This document shows, piece by piece, positions 55,824 to 64,000 of a stretch of DNA of 64,000 bases. The notes beneath the pieces are model-generated. The model worked only from the letters and a program-made list of their open reading frames with translations, was not told where the DNA came from and ran no database searches. The translations under genes were made by a program, and so were the position numbers. Source of the DNA: Kribbella sp. ALI-6-A (GTDB lineage: Bacteria > Actinomycetota > Actinomycetes > Propionibacteriales > Kribbellaceae); the NCBI RefSeq assembly GCF_001984195.1, contig NZ_MTQN01000005.1, forward strand, positions 62,001 to 126,000. The letters run 5' to 3'. Every line of letters starts with the position of its first letter. Position 1 is the first letter of the stretch.

Positions 55824-56795
55824 ATGTCCCGCCTGTTGTCCCGCCGCGCGTTCGTCGCGGCGGCCACCGTGTCCACCCTGCTCCTGACCAGCGCCGGGAC
55901 CGCCACCGCGGCGTCCACCGGCTCGACCGGCACCACCGGCTCCACCCACGCGGCGTACCCGAAGCACTTCGATCTGCCGGACGGCTTCCAGCCCGAGGGC
56001 ATCGCGATCGCTCGCGGCAAGGCCTACTTCGGCTCCCGCGTCGACGGCGACATCTACGCGGCCGACCTGCGGACCGGCCGGGGCCGCGTGATCAGCCAAG
56101 GCCCGGGCACCGCGTCGCTCGGCCTGAAGGTCGACCGGCGCGGCCGGCTGTTCGTGGCCGGCGCGGCCGGCGGCAACGGCCGGGTGATCGACACCCGGAC
56201 CGGGAAGGTGCTGGCGAGCTACACCTTCACCACCGCGACCCCGACGTTCGTCAACGACGTGATCCTCGGTCGCAACGCCGCGTACTTCACCGACTCACGC
56301 CGGCCGGTGATCTACAAGGTCCCGTTCGGGCCGCACGGCAAGCTCGCGCCGCAGTCGGCGGTCTCGACGATTCCGCTGAGCGGCGACTACGTGCACGACC
56401 CGCTGAACAACAACGGCAACGGGATCGCGCTGACTCCGGACCGGCGGGCCCTGATCATCGTGCAGTCCGCGACCGGGTTCCTGTTCAAGGTCGACCCGCG
56501 CACCGGCGTCACCCGCAAGATCGACCTCGGCGGCGTGCTGATGACCAACGGCGACGGGCTGCTGCGCTCCGGCGAGATCCTGTACGTCGTACAGAACCGG
56601 CTGAACAAGATCGCCGTGCTCGACCTCAACCGGTCCGGGACCCGCGGGCGACTGGTCCGTGAGATCACCAGCCCGGACTTCGACGTACCGACCACGGCGG
56701 CGTTCTTCGGCTCCCGGATCTACCTGCCGAACGCCCGGTTCACCACGCCGCCGACCGCCACCACGCCGTACTGGGTGACGGCGGTCCACCGCTGA
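55824..56795 (+). CDS. Tat-exported SMP-30/gluconolactonase-like beta-propeller
   Basis: 323 residues. Signal with twin Arg (SRRAFVAAATVSTLLL) and AxA cleavage near 32, suggesting Tat export. Six-bladed propeller repeats (GIAIARGKAYFGSRVDGDIYA; GNGIALTPDRRALIIVQ) as in SMP-30 lactonases and strictosidine-synthase-like proteins. Catalytic metal site is not obvious from motifs. Upstream AGGAGG at 55808-55813 is 10 bases before ATG. Confidence 0.82.
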   Translation: MSRLLSRRAFVAAATVSTLLLTSAGTATAASTGSTGTTGSTHAAYPKHFDLPDGFQPEGIAIARGKAYFGSRVDGDIYAADLRTGRGRVISQGPGTASLGLKVDRRGRLFVAGAAGGNGRVIDTRTGKVLASYTFTTATPTFVNDVILGRNAAYFTDSRRPVIYKVPFGPHGKLAPQSAVSTIPLSGDYVHDPLNNNGNGIALTPDRRALIIVQSATGFLFKVDPRTGVTRKIDLGGVLMTNGDGLLRSGEILYVVQNRLNKIAVLDLNRSGTRGRLVREITSPDFDVPTTAAFFGSRIYLPNARFTTPPTATTPYWVTAVHR

Positions 56796-56796
56796 G

Positions 56797-56896
56797 CGAC
56801 GCCCACCACCGACCAACCCGCCGGATCGCCGCCTCCACGCTGCCGGTTGAGCGTGGCGGCGGCGGTGGAGCCGAGGTTGGTCAGTGGTGCACGTCG
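56797..56896. repeat. Palindromic element D (class 2)
   Basis: Arms 56797-56817 and 56876-56896 match at 18 of 21 positions, with an inner 7-bp stem CCACGCT/AGCGTGG. It fills the gap between the convergent propeller gene and HU gene. Confidence 0.8.
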
Positions 56897-56901
56897 GTGA
56901 A

Positions 56902-57195
56902 TCAGGAGATCGTGCGCAGGTCGCCGCGGGCGGCGGCCTTGAGCCGGCTGCCGCAGGACAGGCGGACGGAGTAGCCGGCCGGGATCGACAGCGGCTCGCC
57001 GGTCTGCGGGTTGCGGCCGGTCCGCGGGGCGCGCATCACCCGCTCGATGCTGAGCAGGCCGGTCAGCGAGACCTTGTCGCCCTTGTGCACGGCTTCGGTG
57101 ACGACGTCGCCCAGCGCGTCGAGCACCTTCTCGGCCTGGTTGCGCGGGATGCCCGCCTTCGCCGCCACCCCGGCGACCAGCTCGTTTCGGTTCAC
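56902..57195 (-). CDS. HU-family nucleoid protein (short form)
   Basis: 97 residues, DNA-bending HU/IHF fold: MNRNELVAGVAAKAGI start, beta-arm with RTGRNPQTGEPLSIPAG. The Lys/Ala-rich C-terminal tail of the housekeeping actinobacterial HupB is missing, so this is the short HU (HupA-type). ATG 57195. Upstream region carries an AT-rich imperfect palindrome (57259-57279) resembling a Fur-family box. Confidence 0.9.
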   Translation of the reverse strand: MNRNELVAGVAAKAGIPRNQAEKVLDALGDVVTEAVHKGDKVSLTGLLSIERVMRAPRTGRNPQTGEPLSIPAGYSVRLSCGSRLKAAARGDLRTIS

Positions 57196-57258
57196 GGCTT
57201 ACCTCCGACTCAGGTCCCCGGGCGTTCTGACCCGCCGCCCGGCCGGACTCGCACACCT

Positions 57259-57279
57259 TAACCGAAATGATTGTCGTTA
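57259..57279. promoter_or_regulatory. Possible Fur-family (Zur-like) operator
   Basis: TAACCGAAATGATTGTCGTTA, an imperfect inverted repeat centred on ATGATT with seven of ten paired positions, in a GC-rich setting. Lies between HU (start 64 bp away) and the PfkB kinase gene. Similarity to the Zur box upstream of rpsR is partial and one base is missing in the arm. Confidence 0.35.
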
Positions 57280-57346
57280 GCGAGAAGGGTTCGCATTCCG
57301 GGCGGCCGGTCTGGGTACTGGCAGGGCCCCCCGCGGAAGGAGAGCC

Positions 57347-58282
57347 ATGGGTGAGCAGGTGATGGTGTTCGCACCGGCGCCGCAGCTGACCGTGACGATC
57401 GAGCAGGTCGGGGACGAACCCGAGCTGCACCTGCACGCCGGCGGCCAGGCGATCTGGCAGGCCCGGATGATCTCGTCGCTCGGTGCGGACGTGACGTTCT
57501 GCGCCGTGCTCGGTGACGGCGAGGTGGGCCACGTGCTCACCTCGCTGATCGAGCAGGAAGGCGTGGATCTGAAGGCGATCCGGCGTCGGTCCGACAGCGG
57601 CTGGTACGTGCACGACCGGCGCGGCGACGACGAGCGTCAGGAGATCGCGCAACACACCGGTGCGCCACTGGGCCGGCACGACGGCGACGAGCTGTATGCG
57701 CTGGCGCTGTCCGAGGGACTCAAGTCCGGCCTGTGCGTGCTGAGCGGCGTCGCCGACCCGTCGATGGTCTCGCCCGACACGTACCGGCGCCTCGGCACCG
57801 ACTTGCAGCGCAACGGCGCCAAGGTCGCCGCCGATCTGAGTGGCGAGCACCTGGAAGCAGTCCTCGACGCCGGGCTGACGTTCCTCAAGGTGAGCGACGA
57901 GGAGCTGTACGCCGACGGCCTGGCGGACGAGTCGGCCGGCGACAAGGGGATCGTGAAGGCGGTTCGCGAACTGGCGGAACGAGGCGTGGAGACGGTCGTG
58001 ATCAGCCGGGCGGAGAAGCCCGCCGTGGCGTTCGTCGACGGCGAGGTGCTGCAGGTCCACATGCCCGAGCTGAGCGTGCGGGACCACCACGGCGCCGGCG
58101 ACTCGATGACCGCCGGCGTGGTCGCCGTACTGGCGCGGGGTGGAGACCTGCACGAGGCGATCCGGACCGGCGCCGCGGCCGGCGCGCTGAACGTGACGCG
58201 GCACGGCCTCGGCACCGGCCGGGCCGACGCGATCAGCGAACTGGCCGGCCGGGTTCGGCTCGAACCGCTGGAGGGCGCATGA
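57347..58282 (+). CDS. PfkB-family sugar/nucleoside kinase
   Basis: 311 residues, ribokinase fold. GG near the N-terminus (LHAGGQAIWQARM) and the C-terminal ATP/Asp motif DHHGAGDSMTAG are present; overall pattern is closest to 1-phosphofructokinase/tagatose-6-phosphate kinase type. ATG 57347 with GGAGAGCC upstream. Overlaps the SurE-like gene by four bases (ATGA). Confidence 0.88.
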   Translation: MGEQVMVFAPAPQLTVTIEQVGDEPELHLHAGGQAIWQARMISSLGADVTFCAVLGDGEVGHVLTSLIEQEGVDLKAIRRRSDSGWYVHDRRGDDERQEIAQHTGAPLGRHDGDELYALALSEGLKSGLCVLSGVADPSMVSPDTYRRLGTDLQRNGAKVAADLSGEHLEAVLDAGLTFLKVSDEELYADGLADESAGDKGIVKAVRELAERGVETVVISRAEKPAVAFVDGEVLQVHMPELSVRDHHGAGDSMTAGVVAVLARGGDLHEAIRTGAAAGALNVTRHGLGTGRADAISELAGRVRLEPLEGA

Positions 58283-59067
58283 GTCGCCGGGTGCTGATCA
58301 CCAACGACGACGGCATCGACGCGCCGGGCCTGCGGGCACTGGCCGGGGCCGCGGTCGAGGCCGGCTACGACGTCGTGGTCGCGGCGCCCGCCGAGGAGGC
58401 GAGCGGCGCCAGTGCCGCACTGAGCGCCTACACCGGCGACGACGGCAAACTCCTGGTACGCCGAAAGACACTGGCCGGCCTCGAGGACGTCCCCGCGTAC
58501 GGCGTGGCCGCGTCGCCCGCCTACATCGTGGTGCTCGCGACGCTCGACGCCTTCGGGCCGAGCCCTGACGCCGTCCTGGCCGGGATCAACCGCGGCGCGA
58601 ACGCCGGCCGAGCGGTTCTCCACTCCGGAACCGTGGGCGCGGCCTTCACCGCCGCGGCGTACGGGCTGCCGGCGCTCGCGGCGTCGCTCGACGTGCTCTC
58701 GCCGCTGGATGCCAGCCGCGGCGGCAACGCGCTGGCCGTGCTCGACGAAACCTCCGACGAGTCGCGCCACTGGGCGACCGCCGCGAAGTACGTCGCTGAA
58801 GTGCTGCCGCAACTGGACGACCTCGCCGACGGCGCGGTGCTCAACCTGAACGTGCCGGACCGCCCGGCGAACGAGATCGTCGGCCTGGCCGAGGCGACGC
58901 TGGCCGCCTTCGGTCAGGTTCAGATGGCGGTCGCCGAGTCCGGCGACGACTTCCTGCGGACGTCCGTCCAGGAGAACCGCGCCCGCGCCGAGGACGGGAC
59001 CGACCTGGCCCTGCTCACCGCCGGGCACGCCACCCTCACCACGCTGCGCGGCCTCCTGCAGCTCTGA
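58279..59067 (+). CDS. surE: SurE-like 5'/3'-nucleotidase
   Basis: 262 residues. N-terminal LITNDDGIDAPGLRAL carries the Asp-Asp metal ligands (10-11), followed by the family segments SGINRG-like AGINRGANAG and HSGTVGAA. It dephosphorylates nucleotides or polyphosphate. Transcribed with the PfkB kinase. Confidence 0.87.
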   Translation: MSRRVLITNDDGIDAPGLRALAGAAVEAGYDVVVAAPAEEASGASAALSAYTGDDGKLLVRRKTLAGLEDVPAYGVAASPAYIVVLATLDAFGPSPDAVLAGINRGANAGRAVLHSGTVGAAFTAAAYGLPALAASLDVLSPLDASRGGNALAVLDETSDESRHWATAAKYVAEVLPQLDDLADGAVLNLNVPDRPANEIVGLAEATLAAFGQVQMAVAESGDDFLRTSVQENRARAEDGTDLALLTAGHATLTTLRGLLQL

Positions 59068-59079
59068 GGCGCGGTCGAC

Positions 59080-59172
59080 TTTCTAGCGTTAAAAACCCTG
59101 CATCAAGCACGCCTCAGGCTCTTGCCGTGTCCCGGCAACGCCAGTACCGTGAGCCGGACTTTAACGTTAATA
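59080..59172. promoter_or_regulatory. LacI-type operator pair ahead of the regulator
   Basis: Perfect palindrome TTAACGTTAA at 59161-59170 and a related CTAGCGTTAA at 59083-59092, in the 125-bp gap before the lacI-like gene. The central CG and AT arms fit LacI-family operators; autoregulation and control of the downstream secreted protein are inferred. Confidence 0.55.
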
Positions 59173-59192
59173 CCTGATCGACGGAGGCGCCG

Positions 59193-60266
59193 ATGAGCCC
59201 CCAGCCCACCAGCCGGGGTCCCGTGCCGCACGGTCACGTGACGCTCAGCCAGGTGGCGCAGCGGGCCGGCGTCTCGGCCCAGTCGGTCTCCAACGCGCTC
59301 AACAACCCCGACCGCCTCGCACCGGCGACGCTGGAACGGATCCTCGCCACCGTCGCCGAGCTCGGCTACGAGCCGAACCTGTCCGCGCGGGCGCTGCGCA
59401 ACCGGAGCTCACACCTGATCGCCTTCAAGGTCAGGCCGTCGCGGCCGGACAAGGCGTCGCTGCTGATGGACGAGTTCCTGTACGCGCTGAACCGCTCGGC
59501 GGTCGCGGCCGGCTACCACCTGATCCTGTGCCACGCCGAAGGTGACGGCTCGGCCGAGGAGATCAAGGCCTACCGCAACCTGCTGAAGAAGACCCCGGTC
59601 GACGCCTTCGTGCTGGCCGAGACTCATCGCAACGACGACCGCGTCGCCGCCCTGCGGTCCTGGGGCGTGCCGTTCGCGACCTTCGGCCGGTCCTGGGACG
59701 GTGACGATTCGCTGGCCTGGGTCGACGTCGACGGCCGCGCGGGTACTCGCGCCGCGACCGAGCACGTCGCCGCCCAGGGACACCACCGGATCGGCCACAT
59801 CGGCTGGCCGGCCGAGTCCGAGATCGGCGAGGAACGCCGGGCCGGCTGGCGCGCGGCGTGCGGCGAGCGCGGACTCGAGACCGACCTCGAAGCGGCGGTC
59901 CCGGACACGCTCGAGGACGGCCGCCAGGCCGCGCACCGGATGCTCGACGCGCCGCGTCCCGCCACCGCGCTCGTCTGCGCGTCCGACACGCTCGCGCTCG
60001 GCGTACTGCGGGCCCTGCACGAGCGGGGTCTGCGGCCGGGCGCCGAGGTGGCGGTCACCGGTTTCGACGACTCTCCCACCGCCGCGCTGGTCAGCCCCGG
60101 ACTGACCACGCTGCGCCAGCCGATCGACGTGGTCGGCCGGCAACTGATCCAGGCCGTGGAGAACCTGATCGCGGGCGATCCTCGCGAGCCCCAGCACGTG
60201 CTGCTGCAGCCGGAACTGATCGTCCGCGGCTCCAGCCTGCCCGGGCCCCGCACCCCCACGCCGTAG
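59193..60266 (+). CDS. LacI-family transcriptional regulator
   Basis: 357 residues. Helix-turn-helix at about 18-45 (LSQVAQRAGVSAQSVSNALNNP, hinge helix NLSARALRN) and a periplasmic-binding-like sugar domain. A GalR/LacI-type repressor, likely of the secreted glycosidase-like gene 72 bp downstream and of itself through the operators upstream. Confidence 0.92.
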   Translation: MSPQPTSRGPVPHGHVTLSQVAQRAGVSAQSVSNALNNPDRLAPATLERILATVAELGYEPNLSARALRNRSSHLIAFKVRPSRPDKASLLMDEFLYALNRSAVAAGYHLILCHAEGDGSAEEIKAYRNLLKKTPVDAFVLAETHRNDDRVAALRSWGVPFATFGRSWDGDDSLAWVDVDGRAGTRAATEHVAAQGHHRIGHIGWPAESEIGEERRAGWRAACGERGLETDLEAAVPDTLEDGRQAAHRMLDAPRPATALVCASDTLALGVLRALHERGLRPGAEVAVTGFDDSPTAALVSPGLTTLRQPIDVVGRQLIQAVENLIAGDPREPQHVLLQPELIVRGSSLPGPRTPTP

Positions 60267-60337
60267 TACCGCCCCGGACAGCGCCGCCCGGTTCGCTGCC
60301 CGCCGTCCACCGGAACACCCTCGTGAAGGGACACAAG

Positions 60338-63300
60338 ATGAGGCCCGGACCCAGGCTGCTCGCAGCCGTCGTCGCCGGCGCGCTGCTGCTGCCGACGGCA
60401 ATTTCGTTGCCCTCGGCACCAGCTGCGCCGCCACCCGCCAATCCGTTCGTCGTGAACGCCGAAAACCTGCCGGGCGGCAGCGCCGCCGCCGGCGTGATGG
60501 ACCTGACCACGTACGGCTCGCAGGACTGGGTCCACGTGACCGGCGACCGCATCGAGCGCAAAGCCGCTGTGCCACCGTCGATCACCGTGGAGGATCTTCA
60601 TCCCGCCGCCGGGCGCACCTCGCTCGGCGACAGCCCGTTGTCGTTCCGCTGGTCCGACGGCACCTCCACGCCCTCGACCTCCGGCGTCACCACCGGCGGC
60701 GTCTTCCACTACGACGACACCACCGTCGGCCCGACGACGGGTCACGACGCCGGCTACCGGATCACGGTCCCGGCCGCCGACTCGGCCCGCCGGCTCGTCG
60801 TTGTCGGCGGTATCTGGCAGGCCCGCGGCTCGGTCACCATCGGCGCGGCCGACGGCACCGGTACGCCGTACACGACCTCGATCGGCGCGAGCGACACCGC
60901 GGCGGTCAAGCGCTACACGGTGACGATCCGCCCTGGTGAAGGGGTCGTCATCACCACGAAGTTCACCGAGAAGCTCACGGCGATCGGCAACGTCTCGTTG
61001 TCCGCCGCGGCGCTCTCGCCGATCGGATCCGGCCCGAGCTTCACCGCGACCGCGGCGCCGGCCGCGCTCGACCTGACCGCGGACGGGCCCGACGACTGGC
61101 TGCACCTGGACGGGCCGACGATCAACCGGCGGGCCGGCGTACCGGACGGGACGGCGCGGCTCGCGGTCGCCAACCGGCAGGCCGGCGCCGAGATCGGCAC
61201 GCAGAACGACAATCCGGTGAGCTACTCCTGGACCAACGGGACGCCGACCGCGACCCAGCCGGCCACCCGGCACGGCGGCATCTTCTTCGTCGACGGCACC
61301 AACCCGGACCTGGTCAACGTGGATCTCACCGGCTCCTACGGCTACGACCTCACCGTTCCCGCGGCGGCGAACGCGCGGACGATCCGGTTCGTCTCCGGCG
61401 CCTGGCGCGCCGCGGCCACGGTGTCGGTCCACGTGAACGGCGCTTCCACCCCGGCGTTCGTGAGCTCGGACCTGGTCAGCACCGGCCCGTCGGTGACACG
61501 ACTGTTCGAGCTCACCCTCGGCGCCGGCGACTCGGCCCGGATCAGCGCGCAGCTGAACCGCAAGTCGCACGAGTCCGGCAACGTGACCCTCGCGGGTGTG
61601 ACGCTCGCGGACGCCTCCGCCGACGGCTACCGAAAGCTGACGACGTCGCTGCTCGACCGTATCGAGGCCGCTGACCTGACCAACGCGAGCGACTCCGCGC
61701 AGCGACAGCTGACCGATGAGGTCGCCACCGCGAAGGCGACGCTCGCCGACACCACGGCACAGCGGGACGACCTGCGGCTGGCCTACCTCCTGCTCCGCGC
61801 CGCGTACGACGACGCCGTCGCGTCCGCGGCCGGCGCCGAGTACACCAGCGTGACGAATCCCGGCCTCACCTCGTCGTTCGGCTGGGAGGGCGATCTCAAC
61901 GCGCCGATCGCCTTCATCGACGGCAGCTACCGGCTGCGCAGCCGGGGCGACGCAATGATCACGTTCGGCGTCGCGAACATCCCGGGCAAGATCAAGTGGA
62001 CCAACGCCGAGGGTTACCTGCCGGCGTTCGTCAGCGAGTACGCCAAGGACGGCCTGCAGGTGAAGGTGCAGAACTTCGCCGACCTGGTCGTTGTCGGCGG
62101 CAACCGCTTCGAGGTCGCCTACTCGCGGATGACCGTCACCAACACGACGGCGGCGCAGACCCGCCTGCCGCGGGTGTCGAGCCTGCTGACGCCGCTCAAT
62201 GCCGCGGCCGATCCGGCGGTGACGACGATCGGCGCCGGTCAGACCGTCGTACGTGACTACGCGGTCGCGGCCGACCGGTTCGGCGCGGCGTACGAGTGGC
62301 CGACGGCGGGACAGCTGCGCCGGCTCGGCGGGTACGACCAGCACTACGCCCACATGCGCAACTACTGGAACTCGCGGCTGTCGGCGATCGCCGACATCAC
62401 CGAGCTGCCGGACAAGCGGCTCGTCAACGCCTACAAGGCCGGCTACATCTACACGCTCATCATTCGCGACGACATCAACGGCGAGAAGCGGCTGCACGTC
62501 GGCGAGAACGGCTACGACGAGATGTTCGACCACGACACGATCGGCATCGTCGCCACGTTGCTGACGATCGGCGACTTCAGCTACGCGCGGGACTACCTCG
62601 CGACGCTGCCGGCCCAGCTCCAGTACGACGACGCCAAGTGGAAGTACAGCTGGCCGTACGCGCTCTACCTGCAGCGCACCGGCGACAAGGCCTTCATCCG
62701 TCAGCAGTTCGAGACGATCAAGAAGAACACCCACATGGTCGAGACCGACCGGATCGACGGCGGCACCGGGATCATCAAGCAGACCTTCGCGATCGACTCG
62801 CTCGGCTACTGGACGATCGACAACTGGTCCGCGCTGGCCGGCCTCACGACGTACCGGTACCTGGCCACGGCGCTCGGCGAGACCGAGGAAGCCGCCTGGG
62901 CGAAGGCCGAGTACGACGACCTGCTGCGGGTCGCGACGGCCCGGATCGAGCAGACGATGCGCGAGCACGACCTCGACTACCTGCCGATCTCGATGGTCGA
63001 GCCCAACGAGACCGGCCCGCGCAAGGACCCGCGGGACGCGAACTGGGCCTCGATGTTCCTGTTCGGCCGCTGGGCCTGGGACGGCTACCTGTTCGGCGCG
63101 CAGCAGACCGGGACGATGTTCGACAAGATCGACGACACCTACACGCACGGTTTCGAACGCCGCAAGGACGTCTCCGAGTCGATCTACAACTTCGGCGGCT
63201 ATCCGCACGGCTACTACTCCAGCGCCTACAACGCCGGGTACGGCAGCGCCGCACTGCGCGGTGAGCAGTACCGGGACCTCGGCATCAAGGCGTACCAGTA

Positions 63301-63793
63301 CATGATCGACAAGACGATGAGCGGGCCGTTCGGCTGGTGGGAAGGCGTCGACTACCCGAGCGCGAGCTCACCGTGGGACATCGACCACGCACGCGGCGGT
63401 GGCGGCTCGAACCAGCACATGTGGGGTCAGTCCACCGCGACGAAGGTGCTGTTCGACTCCTTGATCGCGGAGAAGGCCGACGGCACCGTGATCATCGGTC
63501 GCGGGGTGCCGAACGATTGGCTTCGCGCCGGCCAGAAGGTCGCGCTCAACCGCTACCCGGTCGCCGACGGCGGCCGGATCGGCTACCGGATGTCGACCTC
63601 GGGCAAGCGGGTGTCGATCCAGCTGAGCGGCGACGTCCGCGACGTGAAGGGTTACAGCGTCGAACTGCCGGCGCTGCGGAACAACGTCGCGAGCGTGTCG
63701 GTGAAGGGGGCGACGGTCGACCAGGCCGCCGGCAAGGTGAGTCTGCCCTCCGGGACGCGGCACGTGACGATCACGCTGCGTCGCGCGCAGTAG
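60338..63793 (+). CDS. Very large secreted protein with (alpha/alpha)-barrel, glycosidase-like
   Basis: 1151 residues. Sec signal (MRPGPRLLAAVVAGALLL, cleavage near 30), two similar beta-sandwich repeats (about 37-205 and 220-380; each with DWxHxxGxxIxRxAxVP), a helical linker, a beta region (430-560) and a long helix-rich barrel (about 570-1060; KAGYIYTLIIRDDINGEKRL, WKYSWPYALYLQRTGD, NFGGYPHGYYSSAYN), ending in a small beta domain. This is the shape of inverting (alpha/alpha)6 glycosidases, but I cannot name the family or the catalytic acids. Regulated by the adjacent LacI-type gene. ATG 60338 with AAGGG upstream. Confidence 0.8.
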   Translation: MRPGPRLLAAVVAGALLLPTAISLPSAPAAPPPANPFVVNAENLPGGSAAAGVMDLTTYGSQDWVHVTGDRIERKAAVPPSITVEDLHPAAGRTSLGDSPLSFRWSDGTSTPSTSGVTTGGVFHYDDTTVGPTTGHDAGYRITVPAADSARRLVVVGGIWQARGSVTIGAADGTGTPYTTSIGASDTAAVKRYTVTIRPGEGVVITTKFTEKLTAIGNVSLSAAALSPIGSGPSFTATAAPAALDLTADGPDDWLHLDGPTINRRAGVPDGTARLAVANRQAGAEIGTQNDNPVSYSWTNGTPTATQPATRHGGIFFVDGTNPDLVNVDLTGSYGYDLTVPAAANARTIRFVSGAWRAAATVSVHVNGASTPAFVSSDLVSTGPSVTRLFELTLGAGDSARISAQLNRKSHESGNVTLAGVTLADASADGYRKLTTSLLDRIEAADLTNASDSAQRQLTDEVATAKATLADTTAQRDDLRLAYLLLRAAYDDAVASAAGAEYTSVTNPGLTSSFGWEGDLNAPIAFIDGSYRLRSRGDAMITFGVANIPGKIKWTNAEGYLPAFVSEYAKDGLQVKVQNFADLVVVGGNRFEVAYSRMTVTNTTAAQTRLPRVSSLLTPLNAAADPAVTTIGAGQTVVRDYAVAADRFGAAYEWPTAGQLRRLGGYDQHYAHMRNYWNSRLSAIADITELPDKRLVNAYKAGYIYTLIIRDDINGEKRLHVGENGYDEMFDHDTIGIVATLLTIGDFSYARDYLATLPAQLQYDDAKWKYSWPYALYLQRTGDKAFIRQQFETIKKNTHMVETDRIDGGTGIIKQTFAIDSLGYWTIDNWSALAGLTTYRYLATALGETEEAAWAKAEYDDLLRVATARIEQTMREHDLDYLPISMVEPNETGPRKDPRDANWASMFLFGRWAWDGYLFGAQQTGTMFDKIDDTYTHGFERRKDVSESIYNFGGYPHGYYSSAYNAGYGSAALRGEQYRDLGIKAYQYMIDKTMSGPFGWWEGVDYPSASSPWDIDHARGGGGSNQHMWGQSTATKVLFDSLIAEKADGTVIIGRGVPNDWLRAGQKVALNRYPVADGGRIGYRMSTSGKRVSIQLSGDVRDVKGYSVELPALRNNVASVSVKGATVDQAAGKVSLPSGTRHVTITLRRAQ

Positions 63794-63801
63794 AGCACTG
63801 A

Positions 63802-63834
63802 GATGGGCGTCCGGGATTGTCCCGGGCGCCCATC
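63802..63834. terminator. Bidirectional terminator hairpin
   Basis: 14-bp stem GATGGGCG...CGCCCATC with inner CCGGG/CCCGG and a T-G wobble, between the large secreted gene and the convergent last gene. Confidence 0.75.
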
Positions 63835-63843
63835 GGCGCGTTA

Positions 63844-64000
63844 CTACAGCCCGTCCTGGTCGTGCCAGTCGTGCTGCCAACGGGCGTCGACGTCCAGCGC
63901 GGCCGGCTGGTAGCGGATGTCGGTGGACAGCCGCATGACCTGATCGACGTTGTCCAGCGCGGCGTGCACGGTGTGGGCCGTGTGGATCACCACGTCGCCT
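63844..64000 (-). CDS. Phytanoyl-CoA dioxygenase family protein (3' part)
   Basis: 52 C-terminal residues are visible, ending ...DWHDQDGL. The GDVVIHTAHTVHAAL segment with its iron-binding His and the MRLSTDIRYQP arginine are typical of PhyH Fe(II)/2-oxoglutarate hydroxylases. The rest lies beyond the window, so substrate cannot be judged. Confidence 0.8.
   Translation of the reverse strand, partial: GDVVIHTAHTVHAALDNVDQVMRLSTDIRYQPAALDVDARWQHDWHDQDGL

Noticed and set aside
59624..63208. 1194-codon open frame on the minus strand opposite the LacI and secreted protein genes
   Set aside because: Same reason: antisense of recognisable proteins, no ribosome site and no domain pattern.

Overview
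The window is high-GC, densely coded chromosomal DNA. Codon use with G/C third positions, frequent GTG starts, PspC/LuxR two-component genes, LytR_C and DUF3263 proteins, a PknB-era actinobacterial gene mix (MsiK-type sugar ABC operon without its ATPase, Zur-type alternative ribosomal proteins, neocarzinostatin-like fold) and abundant GTAC-rich intergenic motifs point to an actinomycete. My best guess is Kribbella or a close member of the Nocardioidaceae; this is an inference from style and gene content, not from a search. No prophage, transposase, plasmid, CRISPR, rRNA or tRNA signal was seen.

Layout. 1-6.7 kb: 5' end of sucC, a GH13 alpha-glucosidase, a 50-residue charged protein and an alpha-glucoside type ABC import operon, then a stand-alone B12-binding protein. 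6.8-16.8 kb: lipase, secreted M23 peptidase, orphan LanC-like protein, PH-domain membrane protein, PcrA/UvrD helicase, a two-gene clpP operon whose second subunit has lost its catalytic serine, and a three-gene YnfA/MerR/Cys-protein operon. 16.9-18.9 kb: a two-gene unit of a small Trypco1-like protein and a trypsin-like protease fused to a WD40 propeller. 19-26.9 kb: hydrolase, aminopeptidase C, a divergent pair of cysteine-free ribosomal proteins (L32, S18) around a Zur-like box, and a PspC sensor kinase/LuxR regulator facing a PspC membrane-protein operon. 27-36 kb: serine hydrolase, an MFS drug exporter with an apparent leader-peptide attenuator, a cold-shock protein, a second MFS exporter, alcohol dehydrogenase, and a large LuxR ATPase regulator. 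36-43 kb: two unrecognised proteins (one fused to GNAT), a MoaD-like/threonine-synthase-like operon under a SAM-I riboswitch, a GlxA-type regulator, a CPA antiporter, an AlkA-like glycosylase and a small HExxH membrane protein. 43-50.7 kb: trehalose genes otsB and otsA with LytR_C, DUF3263, amidase, oxidoreductase and FGGY kinase genes. 50.8-64 kb: neocarzinostatin-like secreted protein, panD, pepP, M13 peptidase, Tat-exported beta-propeller, HU, PfkB kinase, SurE-like protein, a LacI regulator with a very large secreted (alpha/alpha)-barrel protein, and the end of a PhyH-type oxygenase.

The points most worth a second look are: (1) the SAM-I riboswitch that controls a threonine-synthase homologue plus a sulfur-carrier-like protein with an encoded C-terminal Gly-Gly-Cys, which suggests sulfur assimilation into homocysteine or methionine rather than threonine synthesis; (2) the Trypco1/trypsin-WD40 pair, a probable conflict-type system; (3) a leader peptide plus mutually exclusive hairpins ahead of an MFS exporter; (4) a dispersed family of long palindromes that occupy gaps between convergent genes; (5) the ClpP subunit without its serine.
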